In this document: in pieces, positions 9,382 through 18,120 of the stretch | Position numbering within the stretch: position 1 is the first letter of the stretch | Layout of the letters: each line of letters starts with the position of its first letter | Source of the DNA: Shimia sp. | GTDB lineage: Bacteria > Pseudomonadota > Alphaproteobacteria > Rhodobacterales > Rhodobacteraceae | Direction: 5' to 3' | Length of the DNA stretch: 64,000 bases | Assembly (NCBI RefSeq): GCF_022448905.1 | Contig: NZ_JAKVCW010000001.1 | Coordinates: forward strand, 239,996 to 303,995 | Notes under the pieces: model-generated | Databases searched by the model: none | What the model was told of the DNA's origin: nothing | Seen by the model: only the letters and a program-made list of their open reading frames with translations | Translations under genes and position numbers: made by a program

Positions 9382-10533
9382 ATGGCAGGAAACAGCGGCG
9401 GCCCCTGGGGAGGGGGCGGCAACAACCAAGGCGGAGGCAACCAAGGTGGGGGCAACCGTGGCAACAACAACGGTGGCGGCCGACGTCCCCCTGAGGGCGA
9501 TGGCCCGCAGATTCCCGACATTGATGACCTGATGAAAAAAGGTCAGGACCAGTTGAAGGTTCTGATGGGTGGTCGCGGTGGTCAGGGCGGCGGCCAAAAT
9601 GGCAGCGGCCAAGGCGGGGCCGGTGGCCCGGGTATCAGCAAGGGTATGCTGCTGATTGGTGCAGCCGCGGCAGTTGTCGTTTGGGGTGCGGCCAGCTTTT
9701 ACCGCGTGCAGAACTTTGAACAATCCGTCGAGCTGTTCCTTGGGGAATACTACAGTACCGGCACCGAAGGCCTGAACTTTGCACCGTGGCCATTTGTCAC
9801 CAAAGAAGTTCTGCCTGTCACCCGCGAACAGACCGAAGACATGGGCGGCGCGCGCCGTGGCGAAGATGGCCTGATGCTGACCGGCGACGAAAACGTGGTG
9901 GATGTCGATTACCAGGTGGTGTGGAACATCGCGGACCCGGCCAAATACCTGTTTAACCTGGCCGATCCGCCCCAGACCATTCGCGCAGTGTCGGAATCGG
10001 CCATGCGTGAGATCATCGCGCAATCCGAACTTGCGCCGATCCTCAACCGGGATCGTGGCGTGATTGCGGACCGTCTGCAGGAACTCATTCAGGACACGCT
10101 CGACAGCTACGACAGTGGTGTGAACATCGTGCGTGTGAACTTTGACCGTGCTGACCCGCCGTCCAGTGTGATTGACGCTTTCCGTGACGTTCAGGCCGCC
10201 GCGCAGGAGCGTGACCGACTGCAAAACGTTGCGGACGCCTACGCCAACCGCGTTCTAGCGGAAGCCCGTGGTGAAGCCGCGCAGGTTCTGGAAGAAGCCG
10301 AAGGCTACCGGGCGCAGGTCGTGAACGAAGCACAGGGTGAGGCATCTCGCTTTACCGCCGTTCTGGAAGAATACGCCAAGGCACCGGAAGTAACCCGCAA
10401 GCGTCTCTATCTGGAAACTATGGAAGAGGTTCTGGGTGACATCGACAAGGTGATCATCGACGAACAAGGCGATGGGGGCTCCGGTGTGGTGCCGTATCTG
10501 CCGCTGAACGAACTGCGTAAGGGGAGCAACTGA
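9382..10533 (+). CDS. hflK: HflK, FtsH protease modulator subunit
   Basis: Inner-membrane SPFH/prohibitin protein of 383 residues that pairs with HflC and surrounds the FtsH protease. A glycine/asparagine-rich cytoplasmic N-terminus (about 95 residues) precedes one transmembrane helix (MLLIGAAAAVVVWGAASFY), then the SPFH domain and a coiled coil rich in Ala/Glu. The ATG at 9382 has GAGAGGGAAG just upstream; an in-frame ATG at 9313 lacks such a site. The stop is one base before the hflC start, so translation is probably coupled. Confidence 0.95.
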   Translation: MAGNSGGPWGGGGNNQGGGNQGGGNRGNNNGGGRRPPEGDGPQIPDIDDLMKKGQDQLKVLMGGRGGQGGGQNGSGQGGAGGPGISKGMLLIGAAAAVVVWGAASFYRVQNFEQSVELFLGEYYSTGTEGLNFAPWPFVTKEVLPVTREQTEDMGGARRGEDGLMLTGDENVVDVDYQVVWNIADPAKYLFNLADPPQTIRAVSESAMREIIAQSELAPILNRDRGVIADRLQELIQDTLDSYDSGVNIVRVNFDRADPPSSVIDAFRDVQAAAQERDRLQNVADAYANRVLAEARGEAAQVLEEAEGYRAQVVNEAQGEASRFTAVLEEYAKAPEVTRKRLYLETMEEVLGDIDKVIIDEQGDGGSGVVPYLPLNELRKGSN

Positions 10534-10534
10534 T

Positions 10535-11404
10535 ATGAAAAAGACCACGTATCTTTTGCCGATCCTGGTAATCGCGATTGCGGCAATTATGTCTTCGATC
10601 TTCATTGTGGACGAACGCGAGAAAGCCCTTGTTCTTCGGTTTGGTCGGGTTGTGGCCATCAAGGAAGATCCTGGACTGGCGTTCAAAGTGCCGCTCTTTG
10701 ATGAAGTTGTGCGCTACGATGACCGCATCCTGTCCATCGACGTTGGACCAATCGAGGTCACGCCAGCCGATGATCGTCGTCTCGTTGTTGACGCCTTTGC
10801 ACGTTACCGGATTGCTGATGTGGTCCAATTCCGTCAGGCCGTTGGTAACGGCGGTGAGGTTGTGGCCGGGCAGCGGCTTGACCGTATCCTGACAGCGGAG
10901 ACCCGTGAGGTGCTCGGTACCGTGTCGTCCAAGGACATCCTGTCCACCGACCGTGCGGCGCTGATGCTGCGCATCCGCAACGCCGCTATCACTCAAGCGC
11001 GTGCGCTGGGTTTGGAGGTTGTCGACGTGCGTCTGAAGGCCACTGACCTGCCACCACAAAACTTGGAAGCCACCTTTGAGCGGATGCGGGCCGAGCGGGA
11101 GCGTGAAGCGACTGATGAACGCGCCCGTGGTAACGAGGCGGCGCAGCGTGTGCGTGCGCAAGCAGACCGTACTGTTGTGGAGCTTGTCTCCGAGGCGCGT
11201 CGCGAGGCGGAGATCACCCGCGGTGAAGCGGACGCAGAGCGCAACGCGATCTTTGCGGAAGCCTTTGGCGAAGACCCCGAGTTCTTTGAATTCTACCGGT
11301 CTCTGAACGCCTACCGGATGGCACTCAAGGGGGACAACTCCTCCATCGTGATGTCCCCGGACAGCGATTTCTTCAACTACTTCCGTGACGTGCAAGGTCG
11401 CTGA
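10535..11404 (+). CDS. hflC: HflC, FtsH protease modulator subunit
   Basis: 289-residue partner of HflK. It has an N-terminal membrane helix (YLLPILVIAIAAIMSSIFIV), the SPFH domain starting EREKALVLRFGRV, and a long helical region (RAEREREATDERARGNEAAQ) typical of prohibitin homologues. It acts in the inner membrane with HflK to regulate FtsH turnover of membrane proteins. The stop overlaps the start of the next small gene (TGATG), giving a tight hflK-hflC-DUF2065 operon. Confidence 0.95.
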   Translation: MKKTTYLLPILVIAIAAIMSSIFIVDEREKALVLRFGRVVAIKEDPGLAFKVPLFDEVVRYDDRILSIDVGPIEVTPADDRRLVVDAFARYRIADVVQFRQAVGNGGEVVAGQRLDRILTAETREVLGTVSSKDILSTDRAALMLRIRNAAITQARALGLEVVDVRLKATDLPPQNLEATFERMRAEREREATDERARGNEAAQRVRAQADRTVVELVSEARREAEITRGEADAERNAIFAEAFGEDPEFFEFYRSLNAYRMALKGDNSSIVMSPDSDFFNYFRDVQGR

Positions 11405-11601
11405 TGGTTGAAACCGCACTTCTGGCTCTTGGGCTGGTATTGGTTTTGGAGGGGCTGGTGTACGCACTGGCCCCTTCTATTGTTGAGGAGTTGCTGGAGA
11501 TGCTGCGCAGCTTCAGCGAGGGGCAGCGCCGCACCATGGGCCTGATGGCCGTGGCACTTGGCGTGCTGGTGGTCTGGATCGCCAAATCACTCGGTGCGTG
11601 A
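11404..11601 (+). CDS. DUF2065 family small membrane protein
   Basis: 65 residues with two predicted membrane helices (ALLALGLVLVLEGLVYAL and TMGLMAVALGVLVVWIA). It matches the DUF2065 (YjeT-like) family, which commonly sits behind hflC. The start codon overlaps the hflC stop, so it is translated with it. No biochemical role is established; the conserved position suggests a link to the HflKC-FtsH complex. In many relatives degP follows directly; here degP is 8 kb away. Confidence 0.85.
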   Translation: MVETALLALGLVLVLEGLVYALAPSIVEELLEMLRSFSEGQRRTMGLMAVALGVLVVWIAKSLGA

Positions 11602-11631
11602 CTTCGCCCGGAGTCAAGGCCGCTGGCCGCC

Positions 11632-11762
11632 GGGCAGCGCCCGACCGCCCCCCATGGGCGGGCGCTTCTGAGCCCGCTCACCATATGGCGCTCGGATACT
11701 GCGCTGCGGCACGATTGCCATACTGTCAGGGCATCGCGCCCACCCGCGGACGGGCGCTGCCC
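11632..11762 (+). repeat. Palindromic dispersed element, family A copy 1, with 12-bp inverted ends
   Basis: GGGCAGCGCCCG at 11632-11643 and its exact reverse complement CGGGCGCTGCCC at 11751-11762 bracket 131 bases with no convincing reading frame. The first 45 bases align almost base for base with the reverse complement of 31281-31325. This looks like a REP- or MITE-like intergenic repeat lying between a gene end and a terminator. Confidence 0.65.
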
Positions 11763-11778
11763 AGTCGTACCGCCAAAC

Positions 11779-11811
11779 AAAAACGCCGCGAGACCCTCTC
11801 GCGGCGTTTTG
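11779..11811. terminator. Bidirectional hairpin terminator
   Basis: AAACGCCGCGAG pairs with CTCGCGGCGTTT over a 5-base loop and is flanked by A-runs on the left and T-runs on the right. It can end both the hflK operon (plus) and the thiolase gene (minus). Confidence 0.88.
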
Positions 11812-11832
11812 CGTTTCTGTTATTGTCAGCGC

Positions 11833-13005
11833 TTAGACGCGTTCAATCGCAATGGCGGTGCCTTCCCCACCACCAATACAGATCGCTGCCACACCGCGCT
11901 TCAACCCCCGTTTTTCCAGTGCGTTCAGCAAGGTGACCATGATGCGGGCGCCAGACGCGCCAATCGGGTGACCCAGAGCACAGGCGCCGCCGTTCACATT
12001 CACGATGTCGCGGCTCAGGCCCATTTCATGCATGAAGGCCATCGGCACCACGGCAAAGGCTTCATTGACCTCCCAGAGATCCACGTCTTCCTTTTTCCAG
12101 CCAATCTTCTCCAACAGCTTCTGCGCCGCTGGTACAGGCGCCGTGGTGAACAGGCCGGGCGCTTGTGCATGGCTGGCATGGCCAACAATCTCCGCACGCA
12201 CCTTCAGGCGCTGTGCTTCTGCGGCCTCTGCTGAGGCCACAACCAGAGCGGCCGCACCGTCGGAAATCGACGAGCTGTTGGCTGGCGTCACGGTGCCGTC
12301 TTTGCGGAAAGCGGGCTTCAGCTGTGGGATCTTTTCTGGGCGTGCGTTGCCGGGCTGTTCGTCTTCGGCAATCTCCACCTCACCTTTGCGGGTCTGCAGC
12401 GTCACCGCGGCAATCTCGCCTTCAAACGCGCCAGACTTCTGCGCTTCCAAAGCGTTGGACAGGGATTTGAGGGCATACTCGTCCTGCGCCTCGCGGGTGA
12501 ACTGAAAGCTCTCGGCGCAGTCTTCGGCAAAGGTGCCCATTAGGCGGCCCTTGTCATAGGCATCTTCCAAGCCGTCAAGGAACATGTGGTCCACCACCTG
12601 CTGATGACCAATCCGTGCGCCGCCGCGCATTTTGGGCAGCACATAGGGCGCGTTGGTCATGCTTTCCATGCCGCCGGCGATCATCACGTCCCGATCACCT
12701 AGCGCCACGCTGTCAAACGCCATCATTGCCGCTTTCATGCCAGAGCCGCACATTTTGTTAAGGGTTGTGGCAGGCACCTCTTCGCCAAGGCCGCCTTTGA
12801 ACCCGGCCTGACGCGCCGGCGCCTGACCCTGACCCGCTGGCAAAACGCAGCCCATTAACACTTCGTCGGCAGTGGTGGCACCCGCATCTGCCAGCGCCGC
12901 TCGAATCGCGGTGCCGCCAAGCTCTGCGGCCTCGACACCGTCAAAAGCGCCCTGAAATCCGCCCATTGGCGTGCGGGCCGCCCCTGCAATCACTACTTTT
13001 TTCAT
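11833..13005 (-). CDS. Acetyl-CoA C-acetyltransferase (thiolase II)
   Basis: 390-residue thiolase joining two acetyl-CoA to acetoacetyl-CoA, or the reverse. The nucleophilic Cys is C86 in LNKMCGSGMKA, the catalytic His lies in ALGHPIGASGARI, and the second Cys in CIGGGEGTAIAIE at the C-terminus. Length and motif order fit biosynthetic PhaA/AtoB-type enzymes. No phaB lies next to it, so whether it serves polyhydroxybutyrate, ketone or fatty-acid metabolism cannot be settled here. It stands alone, with the bidirectional terminator just downstream. Confidence 0.93.
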   Translation of the reverse strand: MKKVVIAGAARTPMGGFQGAFDGVEAAELGGTAIRAALADAGATTADEVLMGCVLPAGQGQAPARQAGFKGGLGEEVPATTLNKMCGSGMKAAMMAFDSVALGDRDVMIAGGMESMTNAPYVLPKMRGGARIGHQQVVDHMFLDGLEDAYDKGRLMGTFAEDCAESFQFTREAQDEYALKSLSNALEAQKSGAFEGEIAAVTLQTRKGEVEIAEDEQPGNARPEKIPQLKPAFRKDGTVTPANSSSISDGAAALVVASAEAAEAQRLKVRAEIVGHASHAQAPGLFTTAPVPAAQKLLEKIGWKKEDVDLWEVNEAFAVVPMAFMHEMGLSRDIVNVNGGACALGHPIGASGARIMVTLLNALEKRGLKRGVAAICIGGGEGTAIAIERV

Positions 13006-13201
13006 GGTTTTTGCTCCTCCGCAGTCCCATCAAATCCAATTGCCCTTGGCCTTGCCTGAAAATCTTTGCAAGGATGTTACAGGGCTCTTTGCGCCAATTG
13101 TAACCCCGGCGCAATTCCGTAGATCCACGGGATTTGCTCATACATTGGTAACCATTGGGGCCTAGACTTGTGCCAAGGACGAAAGGTGAAGGAGACGTCA
13201 T

Positions 13202-13531
13202 ATGAATCTGTCGAGTAAGGCAGAGGGTGATGCCCTTGTGGTATCTGTTCACGAGTCGCGCATTGATGCGTCCGTGGCCATCCAATTCAAAGATCGCATG
13301 CGTGAAGAAACCGACACGGCTGATGGCCGGGTTGTCCTGAACCTGTCCGAAGTGGACTTCATCGACTCCAGCGGGCTGGGCGCCATTGTCGCGGCCATGA
13401 AGCAACTGGGCGGTAAGAACCCCCTGGAATTGGCGGGCCTTAACGAAAATGTGGATAAAGTTTTCCGTTTGACCCGTATGGACACTGTGTTCCGTATTCA
13501 TAATTCTTTGGACGACGCATTTGTCGTTTGA
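13202..13531 (+). CDS. STAS-domain anti-sigma factor antagonist
   Basis: 109-residue single STAS domain. The segment DFIDSSGLGAIVAAM holds the serine (S56 or S57) that partner kinases phosphorylate in SpoIIAA/RsbV-type antagonists. GGAGACGTCAT precedes the ATG. It is followed after 12 bases by an RsbW-like kinase, so the two form a partner-switching module in the cytoplasm. No sigma-factor gene is adjacent, so the final target is unknown; biofilm, stress or secretion control are known uses of such pairs in other bacteria. Confidence 0.92.
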   Translation: MNLSSKAEGDALVVSVHESRIDASVAIQFKDRMREETDTADGRVVLNLSEVDFIDSSGLGAIVAAMKQLGGKNPLELAGLNENVDKVFRLTRMDTVFRIHNSLDDAFVV

Positions 13532-13543
13532 CCCTTTGATCTG

Positions 13544-13999
13544 ATGTTAGGGACACACCCCAGATTGATTAAACCAAAGGCTGATATCCACATCGAGCTG
13601 AAGGGCACCCCCACGGAGGTGCGCAATGCGCTCGAGACTCTGCGTCACAAGCTGACGGCACAGGAGTTTGCGGCCTGCAACGCGGGTGTGCTTGAAATTG
13701 TGCTGGCCGAGGTGCTGAACAATGTGGTGGAGCATGCGCTGGCCGGGCGCAGTGACGGACAGATTGTGATCGCCTGCAACTACGCGGACCAATGCTGGTT
13801 TGTCGAAGTGCGCGACAACGGCGCCGAAATGCCGGACAGCCAACTGCCGGACGGGACTATGCCCGATCTGGATCGTGACCTTCTGGACATGCCCGAAGGC
13901 GGCTTTGGCTGGGGGCTGGTACGCTCGCTGGCACAAGACATTGGCTATCAACGCCACTCCACAGGACACAACGAGCTTAGCTTCCGCGTCCCCGACTGA
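13544..13999 (+). CDS. Anti-sigma regulatory factor, RsbW-like serine kinase (HATPase)
   Basis: 151-residue GHKL ATPase domain. The N box is in VLAEVLNNVVEHAL, the G1 box in EVRDNGAEMP and the G2 box in GGFGWGLVRSLAQDI, all in order. It is predicted to phosphorylate the STAS protein encoded just upstream and to hold a sigma factor or another partner. A PP2C phosphatase that would reset the switch is not in the neighbourhood. Confidence 0.9.
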   Translation: MLGTHPRLIKPKADIHIELKGTPTEVRNALETLRHKLTAQEFAACNAGVLEIVLAEVLNNVVEHALAGRSDGQIVIACNYADQCWFVEVRDNGAEMPDSQLPDGTMPDLDRDLLDMPEGGFGWGLVRSLAQDIGYQRHSTGHNELSFRVPD

Positions 14000-14059
14000 T
14001 CGGCAATCCTGGGCCTAACGTGGTCCAACTGGTTGCATCACACGTATCTCCCGATAAAC

Positions 14060-14071
14060 TTCACATGTGAA
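14060..14071. promoter_or_regulatory. Perfect 12-bp palindrome upstream of gamma-glutamyltransferase
   Basis: TTCACATGTGAA lies 14 bases before the ggt start codon, overlapping the leader. It is the size and shape of a dimeric repressor half-site pair, but no regulator can be assigned. Confidence 0.35.
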
Positions 14072-14084
14072 TTAGGGAGACGTC

Positions 14085-15662
14085 ATGCGAGATTTTCATT
14101 TTCCGGGCCGGTCACCAGTTATGGCGACCAATGGCATGTGCGCCACCTCGACGCCTCTGGCAGCGCAGGTGGCCGTAGATATTCTGCGCCAGGGTGGCAA
14201 CGCCATGGATGCGGCCATCGCTGGCTCTGTCCTGCTGGGCATTTGTGAACCGGCCTCCACCGGCATTGGTGGCGATTGTTTCACCCTTGTGTCTCCCGCA
14301 GGCAGCGAAGAGGTTTTTGCCTTCAACGGCTCCGGTCGTGCCCCGTCCGCTGCGGATGCCGCTGATCTGCGCGCGCGTGGTTTGGATGCGGTGCCGCTGT
14401 TCGGCGTTGAAGCTGTGACGGTGCCAGGCGCTATCGATGGCTTCTGCACACTGTCTGAGAAATACGGCAAGCTCGGCATCGCTGACAGCCTGGCTCCGGT
14501 GATCCACTACGCCGAAGAAGGTATTCCCGTCGGGCCGCGCTCCGCCTTTGACTGGCACCAGACCCAAAGCAATTTGCAAGGCCACGGACGGCGGCACTAT
14601 CTGCGCGATGGCAAGCCGCTGAACAAAGGCGACATCTTCCGCGCACCGGGCCAGGCCGAAGTGCTGCGCCGTGTGGCCGCGCAGGGCCGCGACGCCTTCT
14701 ATACCGGCGAGATCGCCGAAGACATGGTGACCACCCTGCGCGCCATGGGCGGCGTACACACCATGGAAGACTTTGCAGCCACCGCCGGGAACGATGCCAC
14801 GCCGATCGGCGGCACCTACAAGGGCGCCGAGCTGCTCGAGCATCCGCCAAACGGGCAAGGCGCCACCGCGATCCTCTTGCTCAACATCCTGAAGCATTTT
14901 GACATTGCGTCGATGGACCCCTTTGGTGTGGAGCGCACGCATATCGAAGCTGAGGCCGCCAAACTGGCTTATGACGCGCGCGACCGCCTGATTGCCGATC
15001 CGGATCACACCACGCGCACGGCGCATATGCTGGCACAGGAAACCGCAGACAAACTCGCCGCATTGATTGATCCTAAACGTGCCATGGCCGCGCCCGCACC
15101 GCTGACCGAGGCCGTGCACAAAGATACGGTCTACCTGTCGGTGGTGGACAAAGACGGCATGGCGGTGTCGATGATTTATTCGATCTTCCACGCCTTTGGC
15201 TCGGGCATTGCGTCGGATAAGTTTGGCATCCTGATGCAGAACCGCGGTGGTGGCTTCACGCTGCAGGAAGGGCATCCCAATGAGCTCAAAGGCGGCAAAC
15301 GCCCGATGCACACCATCATCCCCGGCATGATCCGCCGCGAAGGCCGCGTGGAAATGCCCTTTGGCGTGATGGGCGGCCACTATCAGCCCAACGGCCACGC
15401 GCGGGTGCTGTCCAATATGGAAGACTTTGACATGGACCCACAAACCGCGCTGGACTCCCCACGCTCCTTTGTCGAGGACGGCGAGTTGAAGCTGGAACGC
15501 GGCTACAGCGACAGCGTTAAACAAGAACTCGCGGACATGGGCCACAAGGTTGTGGTGCCCGACATGCCCATCGGCGGCGCGCAGGCGATCCGTATTCACA
15601 AAAACGGCGTGCTCGAAGGCGCCTCTGACCCGCGCAAAGACGGCGCAGCGATAGGATACTAA
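14085..15662 (+). CDS. Gamma-glutamyltransferase family protein
   Basis: 525-residue N-terminal nucleophile hydrolase related to gamma-glutamyltranspeptidase, which removes or transfers the glutamyl group of glutathione and related amides. The N-terminus shows MCATSTPLAAQVAVDILRQG and GGNAMDAAIA. The autoprocessing Thr is T348 in HKDTVYLSVVDKDG, which would free the small subunit. GGGAGACGTC precedes the ATG. No clear signal peptide is seen, so this may be a cytosolic member with another gamma-glutamyl or acyl substrate. A rhodanese gene follows by 3 bases. Confidence 0.88.
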   Translation: MRDFHFPGRSPVMATNGMCATSTPLAAQVAVDILRQGGNAMDAAIAGSVLLGICEPASTGIGGDCFTLVSPAGSEEVFAFNGSGRAPSAADAADLRARGLDAVPLFGVEAVTVPGAIDGFCTLSEKYGKLGIADSLAPVIHYAEEGIPVGPRSAFDWHQTQSNLQGHGRRHYLRDGKPLNKGDIFRAPGQAEVLRRVAAQGRDAFYTGEIAEDMVTTLRAMGGVHTMEDFAATAGNDATPIGGTYKGAELLEHPPNGQGATAILLLNILKHFDIASMDPFGVERTHIEAEAAKLAYDARDRLIADPDHTTRTAHMLAQETADKLAALIDPKRAMAAPAPLTEAVHKDTVYLSVVDKDGMAVSMIYSIFHAFGSGIASDKFGILMQNRGGGFTLQEGHPNELKGGKRPMHTIIPGMIRREGRVEMPFGVMGGHYQPNGHARVLSNMEDFDMDPQTALDSPRSFVEDGELKLERGYSDSVKQELADMGHKVVVPDMPIGGAQAIRIHKNGVLEGASDPRKDGAAIGY

Positions 15663-15665
15663 GCC

Positions 15666-16052
15666 ATGCCCATTACCCCAATCAAAGAGCTGGTCGACGC
15701 CGCCAAGGCAGAGATCACCAGCCTGAGCCAGGAAGAGGCCGAAGCCAAAGTGGCCGCTGGTGAGGCGTTGTTTGTCGACATTCGAGACCCGCGTGAGTTG
15801 GAGCGCGAGGGCCGCATCACCGGGGCGTTCCACGCCCCGCGCGGTATGTTGGAGTTCTGGATTGCCCCCGACAGCCCATATCACAAAGAGGCGCTGGCCA
15901 CGGACAAAACCCTGATCCTGTTCTGTGCGAGCGCGTGGCGCTCTGCCCTATCTGTGAAGGCGTTACAGGACATGGGCGTGGAGAATATCGCGGAAATGGA
16001 AGGCGGGTTCTCGACGTGGAAAAAGCGCGGCGCGCCCATCGAGACCGCCTAA
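15666..16052 (+). CDS. Rhodanese-like sulfurtransferase
   Basis: 128-residue single-domain rhodanese. The active-site Cys is C87 in LILFCASAWRSALS and the Asp-Arg pair typical of the fold is in FVDIRDPRE. Such enzymes carry sulfane sulfur on the cysteine. It starts 3 bases after the gamma-glutamyltransferase stop and is followed by a hairpin terminator, so the two genes form a dicistron. A link to glutathione or cysteine sulfur handling is plausible from the pairing but is inference. Confidence 0.9.
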   Translation: MPITPIKELVDAAKAEITSLSQEEAEAKVAAGEALFVDIRDPRELEREGRITGAFHAPRGMLEFWIAPDSPYHKEALATDKTLILFCASAWRSALSVKALQDMGVENIAEMEGGFSTWKKRGAPIETA

Positions 16053-16054
16053 AA

Positions 16055-16090
16055 GCAAAAACGCCGGGCCCTTGCAACCCGGCGTTTCCA
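16055..16090. terminator. Hairpin terminator after rhodanese gene
   Basis: AAACGCCGGG and CCCGGCGTTT pair across a 9-base loop. A-rich sequence on the left and TTTCC on the right let it serve the plus-strand operon and possibly hspQ on the minus strand. Confidence 0.78.
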
Positions 16091-16107
16091 TCCCTTCTGG
16101 ATGTGCG

Positions 16108-16434
16108 CTAGTTCAGCGCGTAATGCAGTGGATAGGCCCCATCTTCAAAAGGCCCAAACATATCGTCCAAATCAGGGTGGCTCACCGGTTCGCCGGAATA
16201 GTCAGCGATCAGATTTTGCTCAGACACATAGGCCACATAGTAGCTCTGGTCGTTTTCCGCCAGCAGATGATAAAACGGCTGATCCTTCACAGGACGGCTG
16301 TCCTCTGGAATTGCCTCATACCATTCTTCGGTGTTGGCGAACTCAGGGTCTACGTCAAACACCACACCCCGGAACGGGTGTTTGCGGTGACGGACAACTT
16401 GACCGAGGTAATATTTTGCGCGTGTTCTAAGCAT
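16108..16434 (-). CDS. hspQ: Heat shock protein HspQ
   Basis: 108 residues with the YccV/HspQ domain: AKYYLGQVVRHRKHPFRGVV at the start, then DQPFYHLLAEND and YVSEQNL. In E. coli HspQ binds hemimethylated DNA and modulates Lon-mediated proteolysis. Complete, with no unusual residues. It is divergent from the AEC transporter; the 83-base gap must hold both promoters. No heat-shock promoter could be identified with confidence. Confidence 0.92.
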   Translation of the reverse strand: MLRTRAKYYLGQVVRHRKHPFRGVVFDVDPEFANTEEWYEAIPEDSRPVKDQPFYHLLAENDQSYYVAYVSEQNLIADYSGEPVSHPDLDDMFGPFEDGAYPLHYALN

Positions 16435-16517
16435 GTATTGCAGCCCCTACATCCCAAAGATAGACGCTGCAAGGGGGCTTTGTCCAACTTTAGCCGAATT
16501 TTAGCAGGAAACAGTCT

Positions 16518-17399
16518 GTGAACTTAATCTTAACAGTTCTGGAAATTGTCGCGCCGGTCTTTCTGGTCGCGGGGGTGGGTTTTGCCTGGGTGAAAGCGGG
16601 GTTTGAATACCGCATTCAGTTTGTCACGCGCCTTGCCATGACACTGGCAGTGCCCTGTCTGATCTTCACCGCGCTGATGAAAACCGAGGCCAATTTGGGC
16701 GACTTGGCGAAGCTCACTTTGGCAGGCACCGTAACTTATATTGTGGTGGGTGCCATTGGCTGGGCGCTGCTCAAGGCCACCGGCCTGAGCCTGCGGACGT
16801 ATTTGGCACCGATCATCTTCGGCAACACCGGCAACCTTGGCATCCCGCTGGCGCTGTTTGCTTTTGGCCAGCCTGGGTTGGAGGCCGCTGTGGTCATGCT
16901 CGCGGTGTCGGCGATCCTGTCCTTCACCTGGGGCATTTGGATTGTCGCGGGCGAAGGCGCCTTTGGCAAAATGATCAAAGAGCCGATGATCTGGGCCACG
17001 CTGCTAGGCGCACTGTTTCTGGTGATGGACTGGGAAACACCGCAATTTTTGACCAACACGCTGGATCTGATTGGTCAGATGGCGATCCCGATGATGCTGA
17101 TCACATTGGGGGTTGCCGTGGCGCGGCTGACACCTGGGCGAGTCGTGACCGCGATCTGGCTTTCGGTGGTGAAGCTGCTGATCTGCGCCGCCATTGGGTG
17201 GGGCATTGGCCTTGCCTTTGGGCTCACAGGCACGCTCTTTGGCGTGCTGGTGTTGCAAATGGCGATGCCGGTGGCGGTCACTGCCTATCTCTTGGCGGAG
17301 AAATACGAGGCGGACAGCAACGCGGTGGCCGGTTACGTCGTGGTCTCTACGCTGGTCTCTGTGATTGGTTTGCCGATTCTGCTGACTCTTCTGCTCTAA
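16518..17399 (+). CDS. AEC family transporter
   Basis: 293-residue inner-membrane protein with about ten hydrophobic helices and the Auxin Efflux Carrier family pattern, including the conserved IIFGNTGNLGIPLALFAFG loop. Bacterial members export or take up small carboxylates such as malate or malonate. It begins with GTG at 16518; AGCAGGAAAC lies before it. It appears to be a single-gene unit and the substrate is unknown. Confidence 0.88.
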   Translation: MNLILTVLEIVAPVFLVAGVGFAWVKAGFEYRIQFVTRLAMTLAVPCLIFTALMKTEANLGDLAKLTLAGTVTYIVVGAIGWALLKATGLSLRTYLAPIIFGNTGNLGIPLALFAFGQPGLEAAVVMLAVSAILSFTWGIWIVAGEGAFGKMIKEPMIWATLLGALFLVMDWETPQFLTNTLDLIGQMAIPMMLITLGVAVARLTPGRVVTAIWLSVVKLLICAAIGWGIGLAFGLTGTLFGVLVLQMAMPVAVTAYLLAEKYEADSNAVAGYVVVSTLVSVIGLPILLTLLL

Positions 17400-17474
17400 T
17401 TCCGGCATTGTGATTTACCCTCTGCAGGAAAATCCGCTAAAGTGGCAAAAAAACAAAGAATGAGCGAGAGGCAA

Positions 17475-18062
17475 ATGAGCAGAGTTCTCTTCGCGCTGAT
17501 GGTTGTGCTTGTTGTTGCGTCCTGCGGCAAGAAGGATACCTCTGCGCCCCGAAATTTGGATAACGCCTGTGCGATCCTGAAAGAAAAGCCGCATTTCCGT
17601 CGGGCGTTTGTCTCCACCAAACGCAAATGGGGCGTGCCGGTGTCGGTGCAGATGGCCGTGCTCTATCAGGAAAGCAAATTCATCGGCGACGCCCGCACCC
17701 CACATAAATACGCGCTGGGCATTCTGCCGATGGGCCGTCAAAGCAGCGCCTATGGCTATGCGCAGGCACTCGATGGCACCTGGGATCAGTACCGCCGCGA
17801 GACACGCAACCGCAGCGCCAAGCGTGACAACATCAAAGACGCGAGTGATTTTATGGGCTGGTACTTCCACGAATCCCGCGACCGCAATGGCGTCTCTTTG
17901 AGCGATGCGCGCGCGCAGTACCTCAACTACCACGAAGGCCACACCGGCTACGCGCGTGGGAACTACCGCAACAAACCTTGGTTGGTGAAGGTTGCAGACG
18001 ACGTGGCGAGTCGCGCCGCAATGTATCAATCCCAACTCAAGAGCTGCTCGCGTTTGCGCTAA
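17475..18062 (+). CDS. Lipoprotein with transglycosylase SLT-like domain
   Basis: 195-residue predicted lipoprotein. The ATG at 17475 (after GAGAGGCAA) gives MSRVLFALMVVLVVASCGKK, a compact signal with lipobox VASC; in-frame starts at 17442 (GTG) and 17460 would lengthen the N-terminus. The rest resembles SLT-type transglycosylases: a candidate catalytic Glu in VLYQESKFIGD, YGYAQALDGTWDQY, and YLNYHEGHTGYARG. It likely acts on peptidoglycan from the membrane surface. The narrow domain form is common in Rhodobacterales and is not studied in detail. Confidence 0.85.
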   Translation: MSRVLFALMVVLVVASCGKKDTSAPRNLDNACAILKEKPHFRRAFVSTKRKWGVPVSVQMAVLYQESKFIGDARTPHKYALGILPMGRQSSAYGYAQALDGTWDQYRRETRNRSAKRDNIKDASDFMGWYFHESRDRNGVSLSDARAQYLNYHEGHTGYARGNYRNKPWLVKVADDVASRAAMYQSQLKSCSRLR

Positions 18063-18091
18063 AACGCTCACCTTGCTGTGAATGGATTGTG

Positions 18092-18118
18092 AGGCGCTCC
18101 CTGTGGGGGCGCCTTTTG
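18092..18118 (+). terminator. Hairpin terminator
   Basis: AGGCGC and GCGCCT pair over an 11-base G/C-rich loop, followed by TTT. It lies 30 bases after the lipoprotein stop and just before the convergent DUF1992 gene. Confidence 0.7.
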
Positions 18119-18120
18119 CG

